A stretch of DNA of 64,000 bases, from NCBI RefSeq assembly GCF_021018805.1, contig NC_086259.1, positions 9,786,501 to 9,850,500 of the forward strand. The letters run 5' to 3'. The notes beneath the pieces were generated by a model that worked only from the letters and a program-made list of their open reading frames with translations, was not told the origin of the DNA and did no database searches. The DNA comes from Prinia subflava. Its lineage: Eukaryota; Chordata; Aves; Passeriformes; Cisticolidae. The position numbers and the translations under genes were made by a program. The first letter of the stretch is position 1, and the number at the start of each line of letters is the position of its first letter. Below, one piece after another: positions 1 through 12,479 of this stretch.

Positions 1-3000
1 TCAATGAGATTCTGCTACTTAATTCCCATGATCTGCACCTTAGAGATTTTGGCACAAAGGAAATGAGATGAAAATTGGCTTCCATGAAACTTCCTGTCAT
101 GTTTGGTACAGGAATGTTTTGGCAAACACCCAGGCAAAGACACCTGACTGCCACAGGCAGGGAGCATTCATTCTGCAGCTTCTGCCTCAGACACTGCTGA
201 GCAGAGCAATTGTCAGACACTTTTGAAAGCTAGACTCCAAATGCACAGAAAATGGCTATGGGATTACGCTATATATGATTTTTAAAGATTATCTTTTGTC
301 TCTGTAGCATCTGTTCTCATTATGAACTCATTTTCTTATCTATGCCTGGGTCCATTTCTTGTATCTGAACACAGGACAAATTTTTCCACTGGCTTACATG
401 GGTAATCAAGTCTGAAAATAATACTTTCAATATGATTAATTCATCAGGAAAATAAAAAATACATTTGCATAATTTTAGTACATCTTTTCCTTTAGTAATT
501 CTCTTTACTATAAATGTAAATTTACATTACTTTTTAAATTATTCTTATAATTATCTAGTTAATCTCAGCATCTTTAGCAAATTAACAGTAAGAAGTATCA
601 GTGAAAAACAAGTTATATCCACTCGAAATAAATTAAGCTGCTATTTATATCTGATACACATTCTCCCCAGCCATGATTGGACTGATGTAAGACCATCACT
701 TCAGTCAGATATTCCTGTCTCTCAGACGTTTCCTTGCTCTCTCTTGCCAAAGTCTCTTGTTAACTGTTCATGAAAGGTCTTCCTAGAGACTGATATGCAG
801 CACGGGATCCTTAGCTTGACTCTCTTTATTCATGCTGAGATCATATCTACTGATTTTCTAGCTCTTCTCCTCCAGGTTCTGTGCTGCAGTCCTTTCCTTT
901 TTGAAGTTTCTATTTTCATAGATGACCATTACTTTCTTATATTTAATTCCTCCTAAGTGCTGTAATTTCCCAAATGTTTTTAATTCCATAAGCTGTTTCC
1001 TGTGATCTTCTCCAGACTACTTCTCAGCATGGTTTTCAGCTTTCTCTGGGGCTATATTTTTTTTATCCACCTCTTCCTCTCCTCTCTCTTCCCTCAGCAT
1101 ACAACAGCACTGGCCTCCTTCAGCCATAGCTCATTTGTCTGTTTAGCATCTGTTTGTCATTCATACCCCTTGATGTTAGAACACTCATCTTTTTCATATT
1201 CTCATCTACAGCCCACTGTGAATAGTTGCACAATGCCTTCGAGTCACCATAAGCACTTAGTGCTACTTCTTCTGTTAGGATTTTTGCATCCTTATCTCCA
1301 ATGCTCTCCTTTTTCCCTGGGAAGTTTTAATATTGTCATCACTGTTATGAATTTGCTGTTTCCTGCAGCTGATCTTTAATTAGAAAGCTGTAATGGGAGA
1401 GTGTATTTGCAGAAGCCTCGTTTGTCCAGACTCCATGTGTAAGAATCTGGTCCTAAATGCAGAGTTTGTCAAAATGCAGGTCCTCCATTACTTTCATTAC
1501 AGATAAGGGAGCCCACTGAAAATCTCCTAGTTTGTCCCCAAACTCAGAATTCACAACCACCACAAATAAACTGGCATCACTTCATGAACATAACATTGTA
1601 GAATTACTTTGGAGACAATTGCTAAAATTGGTATTGTAGTAGCCATGCTCTTCTAAGCTTTCTCTGTTGTGTTTCTCTATGCAGCTGTGGATCAATGCAA
1701 GCTAAACAAGGTAAAATTTTTACAGAATGTTCTATCCTGAGGCTAAACTATTTCCCCCCATTGCCCTGAAATTATTGTAATCAGTATTTATTCCTGAAAA
1801 AAACTTGAAGGCCACAATCATATATCAAGGCCCAGTTGTGACATGTAAATACACCCATTTTTTATACAACATAAGACAACTTGCCAGCCATGCATCTGAG
1901 TGATGCAGGGAATACAAAACAGATGAGGAAAGCCCAAGGTAACAGCGAGATGATAATGGCTGGTGTAATAAGCAGTGCTACTGCACCTCAACTGCTTGGC
2001 TATGATTAAACTAATGTAATAACTGCTAAGAAAAGGCATTAATAGCAGAATGGTGGTTTATTGTCTGCTCTCTTCTGAAATTTACTCAGCACCAAAGTAT
2101 TTATTAGAAACATATTTATTGTGTACTCACTTTTAGATGTGCCATATGTTCCTCTACTGATGATGTAATAATTTGTGTTTATTTTTTTTTAAGTGCTGTA
2201 TAAAAAGACTAAAGATGAAACTGGAACAAGTCACTAGATATCAGTGCTGAATGTGAGATCAGTTTCATAGGAAGACAGTCATGCCTCTAACAAGAAGTTT
2301 GCTCTAATGAAATGAAGGAGATCAAAGATGATAGAAAGGAAAGCTATGTAATGAAACAGTGATTTAAGAAGTCTGGGACATTTATTTTATTTTCATTGTA
2401 AGATAGGTTACTTGTCTTACAGATTGGTATTGTTTATTCTGGTGCCTGTACATGGTTTTGATTATATTAATTACATTATTGGCCAAATTCTAAACTGTTG
2501 TAAATCAGAATTACTATTCTGACTCCAGTGAATGACAGTGACTTATACCAGCTGATAATCTACCCTTCAGTGCCTTACAAATGCAGGCTAAAGACTTTGC
2601 AAGCCTTCTAAAAAGTTTGTTTGTTTGTGAAAATGTTACAATTTATTGCCGTTTTGCAAATGGATAGGATTTCTTGCTGTAAATACTTTAATTACTATTA
2701 TAAAATGAATTGAAATTTAATTAAAGATGAAAAAAAGCCCAGTGGAAATTTTTAAAAGGATAAAACCAGCAAGAAACACTCCCAGATTTGAATGTCATTT
2801 TAACAGTAATTTGAACCAACATCTGAAATGTGTTATATAATTTTAAACATATACTAAAAATTATTTTTTTCCAGCTTAGAGCAAGTGCAGACTCAAGAGT
2901 TGTTCCTAAGCTTTTAGCTATTTCCCCCCTCAATCTCTAGACGTAAACAAACAAGAATGCTAATTAAAAAAGTTACTTCAGGCAATAATCTTGTCAAAGC

Positions 3001-3009
3001 AGTTAAAGA
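1..3009. other. AT-rich non-coding stretch
   Basis: No gene recognised. The longest open frames here (about 100-125 codons at 465-773 and 1002-1379, plus strand) have low-complexity, hydrophobic translations typical of chance frames in T-rich DNA, with no motif I recognise. No repeat family, RNA gene or strong regulatory cluster was seen. Confidence 0.6.
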
Positions 3010-3033
3010 GGGTTGGACTCAATCATCAGAAGG
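3010..3033 (+). mobile_element. Short relic resembling the CR1 LINE 3' end
   Basis: The stretch beginning GGGTTGGACTCAATCATC closely resembles the 3'-terminal part of avian CR1 non-LTR retrotransposons, which typically carry GGTTGGACTCGATGATC near the tail. Only about 20 bases match; the flanks are too diverged for me to follow, and I see no terminal 8-bp repeat. CR1 is the main interspersed repeat of birds and other sauropsids. This is a motif match made by eye and could be chance, though the length of the match makes that less likely. Confidence 0.35.
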
Positions 3034-3299
3034 TAGGGCAACATCTAGAGAAAGCATTCATATAAACACATTGCATTTATTTAATCAGTGATTCTCCAAC
3101 AATTTGAAACAAATCCCTTGGATATTGCTGAAAAATATTACTTTTTCTCTTAATGAAACAATCAAAGGTATGTTGGATTCTCTTAAGGTATAAAATGAAC
3201 GTGGCACTGTTCCAAAAGGCATTGATGATGCTAAATAGGTGGGCAGGCTTTACTGAGGATTGTTGTACCCTCAGTTCCCTAAATCATCCTTGTCTCTCT
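3034..3299. other. Non-coding stretch after the CR1-like relic
   Basis: AT-rich sequence with no recognised feature. It may contain the diverged body of the same element, but I cannot align it by eye. Confidence 0.4.
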
Positions 3300-3680
3300 G
3301 AGACTGTCACCAATGGCTCCACTGTTTCTCCACTGTGACAGCAATTTTACTGGGGTTTATGGAGGGCCCACTACAAATGGGGAAAGCTCCACCTGCTTTC
3401 TGAAGGTCTTGGGACCACCTTGTGCACAGGCACTGTCAGGGTGTCAGCAGCTCGGCTGTGGGCTCCCTTGCAAAAGGGATGGAAACTCCACGGGTTTTAT
3501 TGGGTCCAGCTGAAGGGCTGGACACCAAAGGCATTCCTCAGGCTACACACACATCTGGAGTGCCCTCAAAGAGGGTGAGAGAGGCCTTTCAGCTGGCAGA
3601 GCTGTGGTGGGGCCGTGGACCAGGGCCTCAAGGGGCACTTGCTCTGAAATTTGGGCACACCATTAAGATTTCAGCCTAAA
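3300..3680. other. Locally GC-richer block, origin unknown
   Basis: This block is clearly richer in G and C than its surroundings and holds two overlapping plus-strand frames (3313-3513 and 3422-3679). Their translations differ completely and show no known domain, so I do not call a gene. Short GC-rich blocks of this kind in AT-rich desert are often old transposable-element or LTR fragments, but I see no terminal repeats or primer-binding site. Origin remains undecided. Confidence 0.3.
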
Positions 3681-4748
3681 AAGCATTTTCAGATGCAGTG
3701 CAAAATGGCAAGAACTTGAATGTCTCTTGAAAGAAATCTTCCAGTGAAGATGAAACACCCTCTTGTGCTGACACAGAGACTGTTCATGGAGCCAGCATGA
3801 AAATCAGCAAATTCCCTGGGGAAGCTGACCACTGTATTCCACCACGGGCCCATCCTGTGCATGTCCAGGTAGCTGCCTTCACTCACACTCAGAATGTGAG
3901 TGACATTCTGAGGACTTGTACTGATTCTGTAGCTCAGTATGCCAGTCCAAATGAACTTAATGTTCTGTAATTTATGCCTTTCTTTTTAAGACGATGTGTC
4001 CTCATGTTTTTCCAAGAATAGATGTATAACTTAGTCTTTTGGGCACTGATCCATTTTACACATTTCCTGATCTGCCCTTGTGTTACTGGAAAACATTTTC
4101 CAGGATGAAAGCTCAGTTTGTGCAAGAAATAAAATCAATTCAATTGAACAGAGATGATGGTTGCACAAACATGTGTATATTGTGTTAAACACAAATGTTG
4201 AAATTTATCAATATGATTTAGGATCAACCAGATAAATTTCTTCTAGTGGACCAAACTTTTAATGGTGTATTTGTGTAACACTTGTATTGAACTTCGAACA
4301 GCCTGTGTTCTGCATAATGTTTCAAATAGGAGTGCTAAAATGGTACATTTCTTCCCCATTCAACAAAGATTTTATGTTTTTGGCAATGGTTTTGTAAGAT
4401 AATGTACTTGTTAGCCAAAAAAACCACTCAGAAAATAACCCTACTCCTACTTTGATGTACAACTATAACAACAGGTTTTTTTAGGAATAGATATGACCCA
4501 TCTTATTTTTACACATTATATTATTTTTTTTTCAAGTGTCAAAGATACTTATCTTAGTGAAGGACTTCTCCATGAATCACATTCCCCTATTTTTTTCTAG
4601 GCTACTCTCAAGATGAATGAACTTTATCTTTCCAGGAAGTTATTTTTTTTATTTAAAATGTGAAATCTTGTTGAGTTCCAGGGCTAAGTGCATGGTTTCA
4701 AAGCTGATAGGCTTTCAACATATGGCTCTCTTACTCCTAGCTATATTT
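3681..4748. other. AT-rich non-coding stretch
   Basis: Nothing recognisable: scattered short poly-T runs and chance frames of about 60 codons on the minus strand. Confidence 0.55.
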
Positions 4749-4826
4749 AACATTCTTTTATCTTGAAACATTTTACTCAATTTCTCAAACATTCTTTTAT
4801 CTTGAAACATTTTACACAATTTCTCA
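4749..4826 (+). repeat. Tandem duplication, 39 bp x 2
   Basis: Two adjacent 39-bp copies (4749-4787 and 4788-4826), each starting AACATTCTTTTATCTTG and ending AATTTCTCA, differ by one base only (ACTCAA in copy one, ACACAA in copy two). The high identity points to a recent slippage or unequal-exchange event. No function is implied. Confidence 0.9.
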
Positions 4827-6820
4827 GAAATGCCATTTGCTTAAAAATAAAAATAAATTTTTGAGTATAAAGTCATCAGCAGGATATCTCTTTCCTCTGT
4901 TTACATACAGGAGTCAACCCTGGCAACAATTTAACTCCAGCAAGCTGGAGAAAAATTCCACCAGGACTAAGTGTCCCACAATCAAACTGGTGTGTGTTCC
5001 AGAAAATGGGACATTGTCAGGTTGAGTTGCATTTCTCTTTGCATCAAGAGAAATATAACCATTTATGCAGGAATCCTACCTAGGCAAGTGGGCCTAAATT
5101 ATTCCACTTTGTGCTGGGCCTTGCTCTCAGAGCACTTCATGGGGCAACTTTTACAGAGCCTCAGGTCAGACTGGGATTCCCACTGAATCAAGAGAGCACC
5201 ACCCTCTGGACTGTGCACATTTCACTGATTAACCACTCCCATCCCAGATGTTCCCCTGTTAAATGTTTCAGCTGAGGAATCAGGACCTACGAGACACAAA
5301 ACTACACAAACAGAAGGTGTTTGAGTGTTTCAGAGTCACTTGTAAGAGAAATGCTAAGACATGCTTTTGGGAACTATGCTACTCCTAATATGATTAGGAA
5401 AGAGCCAATAGTGACTAAACATGAAGAATTTGAGAGCTGCAATAATTAGAACACAAATACAGCTGACTTTGTGATGGCCAGCATTGTTTCATTGATGAAA
5501 GTATTCTGTTAAACAATCTGGATAATCAGTGTGTTCCCCCCACAGAATAAGTGACACCTCTTGCACTACCTTGCATCAGGTGCATAGCAATGGTAGTACA
5601 CAGCAAGAAAAGGCTACTTGATCTATTAAAAGTAGAAGAAATAAAAAACTATTGAGTATACTTACAATTATGATACTCTTTAGAAGGCAGAATTGAGTGC
5701 CACTTCCCTCTTCTCCACCGCAATGCACATACAACCAGTTCTGCCCTTATACCTGCACAAGAAAAAAAAAGAATGGTTTAAGGTTTTAATGAAAAAACAG
5801 GCATTTAATATGGCCCAATCAGTCACAGAGATGTGGTAGCATCCTCCTGCCTTGCAGATTCTCAGTGAATATTCTAACCCTCTCCTAGAAACCTTCTGGA
5901 TCAATTCTGTCAACTACTCCTATTAAGATTTTAATTAGAATTTCTAGTTATGCAGAGATTACATAGAATTATTGTAGAAAGACCTCTACAATACTGTACA
6001 AATATTTACTAGAGCTGAAATTCAAAATGTGCTTTCACATGGGAGGGCATAATACCAACATTTCATATTCTAGTGCAGAGGCAGCTCCCTTAGACCAATC
6101 ACTGTGATCTGGATGCAATTATACTTTTTTTTTCTAGAAAATTCTTAGAACTTAAGAGTGTTATATGAACCTTTCAGTTTTTAATAAATGATATTTTCTG
6201 TCAAAAGACTTTTTTTTCTCAAATGATTTTTAATATTGCCTTACAAAACATAGATTAGTCATGAGTAAAGGTAGCTAAAGTGCATTGCACAGCCCCTTGT
6301 TTCCCGTAATGTTCCAGTGAATTTCATAGAAATAATCTACTGGAGAACTACTACTCAGTGTGAATAATTGTGAGACTCTGCCTGCCACCTATCTATCATG
6401 ATCATCTAAGATAGCTATAGTCCACAGTATTCAAACTGTGGAAAATGGCATAAAACTACACAACAGCTACAAAAAACAACCGAGATTGATTTTCTTGTAC
6501 CATTAGGTCTATTACATTCAAGTACCTTAAAAGTGAATATTATTAATAACTTTTAAAATTACAAATAAAAGTCTAACTAAGGTTACAGGGCATAAAAAGC
6601 AATGAAGACAGACTACTGTGAGGACATTTCAAAAGGGACATGATTTATTTGTGAGAATTAAGTATGTTCTACTAATAATTTTATTAAATGGTAAACCTAT
6701 ACTTTGGAAATTTCTGATCATGACATATATTGGAATTTACATTAAGGAGAGATGGCTGCTCCTAGACATGGCTGTTTATAAATCAGATCTCTTTTATGTA
6801 ATATACAAACTACCGGAATT
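4827..6820. other. AT-rich non-coding stretch
   Basis: No gene recognised. A minus-strand frame at 5680-5913 lies just upstream (in minus orientation) of a donor-like GTAAGTAT near 5661. With no protein family visible and only chance-length coding, I treat it as coincidence. Confidence 0.5.
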
Positions 6821-6844
6821 ATTTAAGGGAGATATTTAAGGGAG
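6821..6844 (+). repeat. Short tandem duplication (13-bp unit)
   Basis: ATTTAAGGGAG occurs at 6821-6831 and again at 6834-6844, separated by AT. A small slippage-type duplication. Confidence 0.8.
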
Positions 6845-7129
6845 CTGATACTGAAAAATGAGTATTGATTAAAAGACAAAAACAATCCCCAAGAAAATTA
6901 AGCATTGAAATCAGACAAAAACATTAAAAAAAAGAATGAGCAGTACCCGTAACTTGGAGTGCCACTTCCTAAGAAACACATACAGTAGCAAAATCTATTT
7001 TAATTGCATATGGGGACTTTGCCTGGATTATGCCCAGGCACATGACAAACCATTACCAAGTCCCCTGTTGGGAGTAAAGGACAAAAAGGGCTTTTACTTG
7101 GCTTGTTGCCACTTTTCTCAGGAACAATA
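6845..7129. other. Non-coding stretch
   Basis: A-rich sequence with no recognised element. Confidence 0.5.
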
Positions 7130-7330
7130 AGTCAGTCACTAGTCACAAAACAAGAGTCCCCTGCACCAAGCCAGCCACCCCCAGGGAGGCTCTGGCTGGC
7201 AGCAATTCCAGGCAGCTCCAGGTTCCCAGTGCCCAGTGCTGGGGGCTGCCAGCCCCTCTCCTTGGCACCAGCTAAACTGGGCTGCCCAGACATCCCCTCT
7301 CTACAGCTCTTCCTCATTGCTCTGGATCAC
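7130..7330. other. GC-richer block with CAG/CCAG-rich composition
   Basis: C- and G-rich sequence with many CCAGC/GGCAG words but few CpGs. It has open frames on both strands (7103-7405 plus, 7132-7317 minus), as expected of GC-rich DNA that contains few stop codons. No domain or splice structure supports either frame. It may be an old repeat fragment; I cannot tell. Confidence 0.3.
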
Positions 7331-8560
7331 AGTCTTTTTAAAAGTTATTGCATAGCAAGGAGAGGCTGCTTAAGACTCCAAGCCATGAAATATTCTCCTG
7401 ATTAAAGAGTAGTCACATTTTATATTTCCAAATGGGACGAGTTTCGTGGCCTCTGGCAACAGCAATATGTACAAGAATAAGAGCGTACCTGGATCATGAG
7501 TAGGCTCAGAGTAATCAATGGTTAACTGGTCAAATAAAGGACAAAAACTATCACTGGGGCCCCAGCAAGGATCATGATAAAGGATCTGGAAGGATTCTGA
7601 TTCCTTAAGAGCCTAGAAGGAGTAGAGGTCCTCTGAAAAGTGAGTTGCACAGTCCTTGTAAGCACTCAGCAAGTGCGTTTTGAACATCCCACAGCTGTCA
7701 GCAAAGGCTGACCACAAAATCAAGGGATCTCCTCAGCCTGGGAAACAGAAACAATCTGAGCCACCCAGAAACTCTGTTTTAATGAAAAATGGGGTAACAA
7801 GATACAGAAAGAGATCATTTGAAGTACACAATATTTAATATTTTTTTAGGTATCTTTAAAGACAAGGGAAGTAGTCCCTTGTCCCTTGTCCTTCCCACTG
7901 AGTCATTTGTTATCATGGCACTACCATAAGGACTTAGCCTCCCTCTGCCTTCTGAATTCCTAATCTGGTGATGCTGTTGCTCAAAATGACATTTTATTTC
8001 CCCAAGAATCACATACTAATTGAACTAATGCCTGATAAGGAGGGCTCATTGTGACTTTACTCAACATTTTGTATACTTGCACTTGAATCTGTTCTTTTAT
8101 TTTCCAGTGCAAATCTAAATATTTTTTGCATGGAACAGAGAATCTTATCTGTGGATTGGTATTGTAACTGAATATTTTTCCATTAATACTTCCTAAGTTT
8201 TCAACTAATCTCAGAACAACCATATTTGCTTTTCTTATAGCACAGTATCAGTTTTATATCTTATAAGATTTATAGTTCTCCATGAGATGTAGTAAAATCA
8301 TCTTACTATAGATAAAAAGATTAAAAAAGGAAAATTATTGTATGACTTCTAGATACATCAAGAAAAAAATCATATCAAGACCATAAAAATTCTCATGCTT
8401 ATGAATTTCCTATTTTTATAATAATATGTCAAATTTTCTACATTTTAAATACCATTGCACAATGAAAAAACAGTTGAATTTTTGCTTTCCCTTAGAATTT
8501 CATCTGGAATGTTTATAAATAGTTGATTCCCACCTTTTTAAAGTTTCTTGAAAATGCAAT
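7331..8560. other. Non-coding stretch
   Basis: Nothing recognisable beyond a small CCCTTGT repeat near 7871-7893 and AT-rich runs. Two short minus-strand frames (7815-8012, 7981-8223) look like chance. Confidence 0.5.
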
Positions 8561-8595
8561 GTGCATTAGTTAGCACACAGTGCACTAATTAGCAC
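8561..8595 (+). promoter_or_regulatory. Paired homeodomain-type sites in a 16-bp direct repeat
   Basis: GTGCATTAGTTAGCAC (8561-8576) and GTGCACTAATTAGCAC (8580-8595) match at 14 of 16 positions and start 19 bp apart, about two helical turns. Each carries a TTAG/TAATTA-type homeodomain core framed by GTGC and GCAC, so each unit is itself a near-palindrome. A further CATTAGTTT lies near 8642. This arrangement suits cooperative binding of paired- or LIM-class homeodomain proteins on one DNA face. The repeat is directly visible; factor binding is inferred. Confidence 0.4.
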
Positions 8596-9419
8596 AAGGA
8601 ATGCTGGTTGATATTTGTAATCCTGCCTAGAATCCATCTTTGCATTAGTTTCAGGTCAGAAAAGATGCTAAATGCAGTATTTTCATAACTTCAGCAAACA
8701 GATAATAGAAAAGCTGTAGGTTGGATTTCTCTGCTGAAGTTAATAACACACACCACAATATAAGCAATTTAACTCCTTTGAGCAACTTTGATGCCACCAT
8801 CGTGTTTCATGCCTTTGTTAAAAAGTGACAACAACAGTTTCAGTATCAATAATAAAATGTAAAAATAAAAGCTAAGGATATAATCAGGCATCCCAAGTGC
8901 TAAGTCATTGATGGAAAGAAGGATGAGGAACCAAAGACAAGGCCCCTACATGTGCACAATCACTGCCTGCTAAATTGCTTTTCACACAACTTCAGAGTAA
9001 ACATTCTTTGGCAATGAATTAGTTGCAGGTCTTATGCAGAAATGTTAATGGAACATATCTCAGATATGTGCATTTAATTGTTTTTGTAATTACATATCCT
9101 GACACTGAAAACAACACTATGCCCAAATAAATTAAACCTGTAATTTTCGGGGGTTACTTTAGGAGAACTTCCTTAAGTTTTTGTTTTGCTAGTTTCTGTG
9201 ATTTTGTTCTTTAAATGGTATCCAACTCTCAAGGCAACTTTGATAAAGTCCATGAAATTATACAGGTAGAAAGGACAAAAATGCAATCTCTGGATTTCAA
9301 ATAGTGACAACACCAGTCTCACCATTAAGCCTGACACAAGAACCTTTTAATTTAAATGTAATCTCCAAAAGACCAAATTACCAGCAACATGTTCTCATTA
9401 ATTCCTGTAAGGGATGCTC
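8596..9419. other. Non-coding stretch
   Basis: AT-rich, moderately complex sequence between candidate regulatory islands. No gene, repeat family or RNA seen. Confidence 0.45.
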
Positions 9420-9760
9420 AAGCTTTGACCCCTTATTGTTCTCCTTATCGAGAAGTGGCTGAGTCATAGTATTAATAAGCCATCACTCATTTAAGTGGTC
9501 ATTCACTGCTGGGCGGGGAAAAGATAGGCTCATCCTTTTGAAGTGGGAATGGGCAAGCAAGGCTGCTGTAATAGGCTGTGATTATTTTCACTATGAATGC
9601 TCTCCCAGCTTTCAAAAATTAAAAGGAGCACTCATTTTCCTGCTTGAGTATTTCTCACACTGGCAAAAAAATGAACCCTTTGAAATGTAAATGATTTAAT
9701 CTTTGCAAACCCCTGCTTCAGAGGGAGGTACAGCTTCATTTACAAAATGAAGACATTTTA
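9420..9760. promoter_or_regulatory. Candidate conserved non-coding element
   Basis: Complex, non-repetitive sequence with ACCCCTTATTGTTCT (SOX-type ATTGT core), TTATCGA, TGGCTGAGTCA (AP-1/MAF-like), CTGGGCGGGGAAAAG (SP/KLF-like) and several TAAT words. Retained CpGs in AT-rich DNA and dense motif packing are typical of vertebrate developmental enhancers. Conservation was not tested, and edges are approximate. Confidence 0.35.
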
Positions 9761-10293
9761 GGAAATAATTATCATTGTAAAATTGAGGTCAGCAGGGAGT
9801 CTGAGTTCAAACTCTTAGAATATCAGCAGTGTAACAAGTTTGATCTTCCTTACTGCATTGCTTGCATTTGCTTCTCTGGGTTCCAGCAGAGAGCCATTGT
9901 CAGTCGGAACTTGTTCCCACTCATTTCCCCTGTTAAATAAAATAGTTATGCTTATTACATAGAGTTAGTCAGTCCAATGAAATTCAGGGCAAAACTAAAA
10001 ATAAAAAAGGGAAGCTGAAATTTATTTTGATTAATGTATACACTATGTGCCACCTATTCAACTTAGAACACTTAAAGGCTGACAGCACTGAGGATTTTTT
10101 TTTAAATGCTCAGTTCAGGCAGTAGTGTTGGGCAGTGTTACTATACTGTCCTACCAAGGTTTCAGGAGCAGACCACCCATAATGGTGAGAGAATATTTCA
10201 TTTAAAATTTAAACATTAAATCCTTAATCTCTCTTCTACAACATCCAAGTAGAATGACAATTATTGTTGCTGGCATTATAGGGTTTTATGGTA
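9761..10293. other. Non-coding stretch
   Basis: No distinct feature; AT-rich unique sequence. Confidence 0.45.
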
Positions 10294-10530
10294 TCAGTCA
10301 GGCTTATTATGAACTGATGGAGATGATAAATTTGTATAACAAAGTGCAAATGATAACAGCTGCCATATGACAACAGCCATTATGGAGAACTTCCCTGCAC
10401 TAATGGGCATTTCAGCTGCGACCAAGGGAAATCTGTCAGAAATGAGGATGCATCTGAGCGAAACAGAAAGGGACAAGTTACAGAATTTTATTGGTGATCT
10501 TGAGATATAAGTTCATCATCTCCTAATCAG
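10294..10530. promoter_or_regulatory. Candidate conserved non-coding element
   Basis: Motif-dense unique sequence: ATAACAAAG (SOX-like), CAGCTGCCATATGACAAC (two E-boxes, CAGCTG and CATATG), CCATTATGGA, and retained CpGs in CTGCGACC and GAGCGAAAC. A 60-codon minus-strand frame covers part of it but shows no domain. Regulatory role is inferred from composition only. Confidence 0.35.
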
Positions 10531-12479
10531 TGTTATATACTTATTTTCAGTGGAGTTACTTATCTTTCTGCAGTTCCTGAAGAGCCATTTCTCCCAGCCT
10601 GCTATTTTGAAAGGGATAGCTAAAATTAGAATGTCAAAATGTCATTTGCCTTACAAAGATCCTTGATGTTACACCCTTAAAGATACACTTCAATAGGACA
10701 GATGAAATGCTGCTACTGCATGAAAGATACACACCTATACATCCACAACATTCAAGAGAAAAATAGTAAATTAGGCAGAATTTAGCACCTGTCCAACACC
10801 TCTAAAAAGGATAGGTATGAAAGAAAGGCTTCCTGCACTCAAGTTGAAGTGATGCACTGTGGAGTAAATCTAAAAGCTGGGTAGCCAGGCTTGCAGGACA
10901 CTAACCCAAACCAGCCTTAAGGACATTTGTCTTTACTAATGGCAAAAAGAAAAATATTAGCAGAGGTTTTTAACATCTCTCAAAAAGAGAAGATAAAAAA
11001 TGGTTCTATAAACAAAACAGCACAAATTTTCAAAATGACCTCAATGCTGAAAAATGCATTATAACATTTCAGAAGAGATAAAAGAGAAAGTCTGAACACC
11101 ATCCAGCCCATATCCAGTCTCAGTGCTTACTGGTTTTTCTGGTTGAGGCAGGTGTTTTGTTTGTGTGCACTGGAGTGTGAGGCAGCTGTTCTCTCGAGGT
11201 ATGAAGGGCTCCATTATGAGCACCACCCGCTCCCTTCCCAGGGCAAGTTCACAAGCTGGGCAATTGCTGCAGTGCAGGAAAGCTCCACACCCTGGCCTTG
11301 GGCAGGACTCCTTTTTCTTAGAGGAGTTACACACCTGACAGGTCTTGCAGGTGCAAAACGAAGGAGTGTGGTCAGAAAGAAGCATGAGAAAAAGACACGC
11401 ACAGTAAACTGAGGTTCCAAAGCACGTGGCCAAGTGTGTCTTGCTGACTCCTGGAATCTTTACATGAGTTCTGGATAGCACTGGCTTGAAAGACAGCTGC
11501 TCAGCAGAAGACTGACTTCTGCCAATATTACTCCTTTAACTATTTAAAGGTATCTGTGAAGTTTTAGACTTGATGCTTGCAACAGAAGCCAGACTGAAAG
11601 AGGTTCTAGTGCTGGATGAACTTAAGTTTAGAATATCTGTGTTTTGATGAACTGATACTGTAACAGATAATTAAAGCTGTTCCAGACTGTAAACTCCCTG
11701 GGACAAAGATTCCTTTCGTTTGTGTAAAACATCCCCACACAGCATGGTGGGTAGTAAGATGTCCCTCAGCCTTTCCCCATCTCACACTCTCCAGCAGAGG
11801 AGTCAGGTCACAGGAGGGAGCAGGATTCAATGTAGGCAGACTTTACTGAGCTAGAAGTGAAATCCAGGAAATTCACAAAGATTCTGAGATCAGAATTTTA
11901 AGCAGACTACGACTTTACCAGAGGATTTCTTATTTCATTATGATTAATATGAACTCTTTCTTGTTGCCAACAATGCTTAATATTGTGCCTCCCAGTTTTT
12001 TTTTTTTTTCAGAAGGTTCAGATCAAAGGTAGGAGCATAAATACTGCCTTAACTCAGGGCAAGATGTACCAGTGGAACTGTTTAGATTATGCTTCTTTAG
12101 CTCCACATTCTGGGCAACTAATGCAATATTTTACACAATATTCCACTTTGGAGGATTTGAAATCTATTCTGTATGACATCTTCTGAAATCATGAGGCAGA
12201 GAGCTTAGCTGCTTGTTTGGAACTCTTTAGGAATGATCTGCATTGAACTTCTTAACAAGTGCTGTGCTTTGCCATTAACTCATTGCTTCTGAAGTTCTCA
12301 CAAACTGCTCCCAAACAATTTTCTTAATATTGTCTTCAGTGGCAGATATTTTACCCATTAAATCTATTTTTCATCTTAGCCCAATGATCAAGAAGGCTGA
12401 TGTAATCCACTGGGGGAACATATATTCCAGTTTTCATTCATGCTTTAGAGTATTGTCACAGTCCAGCACAAAGGAATAA
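10531..12479. other. Non-coding stretch with chance frames
   Basis: The longest frame (11059-11481, minus, 140 codons) is cysteine-rich but overlaps open frames in other phases on both strands. It has no spaced CxxC or other pattern that repeats, and no splice context. I do not call it a gene. The rest is unique AT-rich DNA. Confidence 0.45.
11996..12031 (+). other. Poly-T tract followed by acceptor- and donor-like sites
   Basis: Fourteen T residues (11996-12009) run straight into CAG, forming a textbook-looking 3' splice site. Sixteen bases further on, AAAG is followed by GTAGGA, a fair 5' splice site. The interval would be a 16-nt micro-exon. A slipped T-tract can produce this by chance, and no flanking exons were recognised. 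Confidence 0.15.

Noticed and set aside
3300..3680. GC-richer block considered as an endogenous retroviral leader
   Set aside because: No terminal repeats, primer-binding site, polypurine tract or coding similarity seen.
5661..5913. Minus-strand frame followed by a donor-like GTAAGTAT
   Set aside because: One good donor match per few kb is expected by chance, and the protein is unremarkable.
11059..11481. 140-codon cysteine-rich frame, minus strand
   Set aside because: Several overlapping frames on both strands are also open, the cysteines follow no known spacing, and no splice or promoter context is visible.
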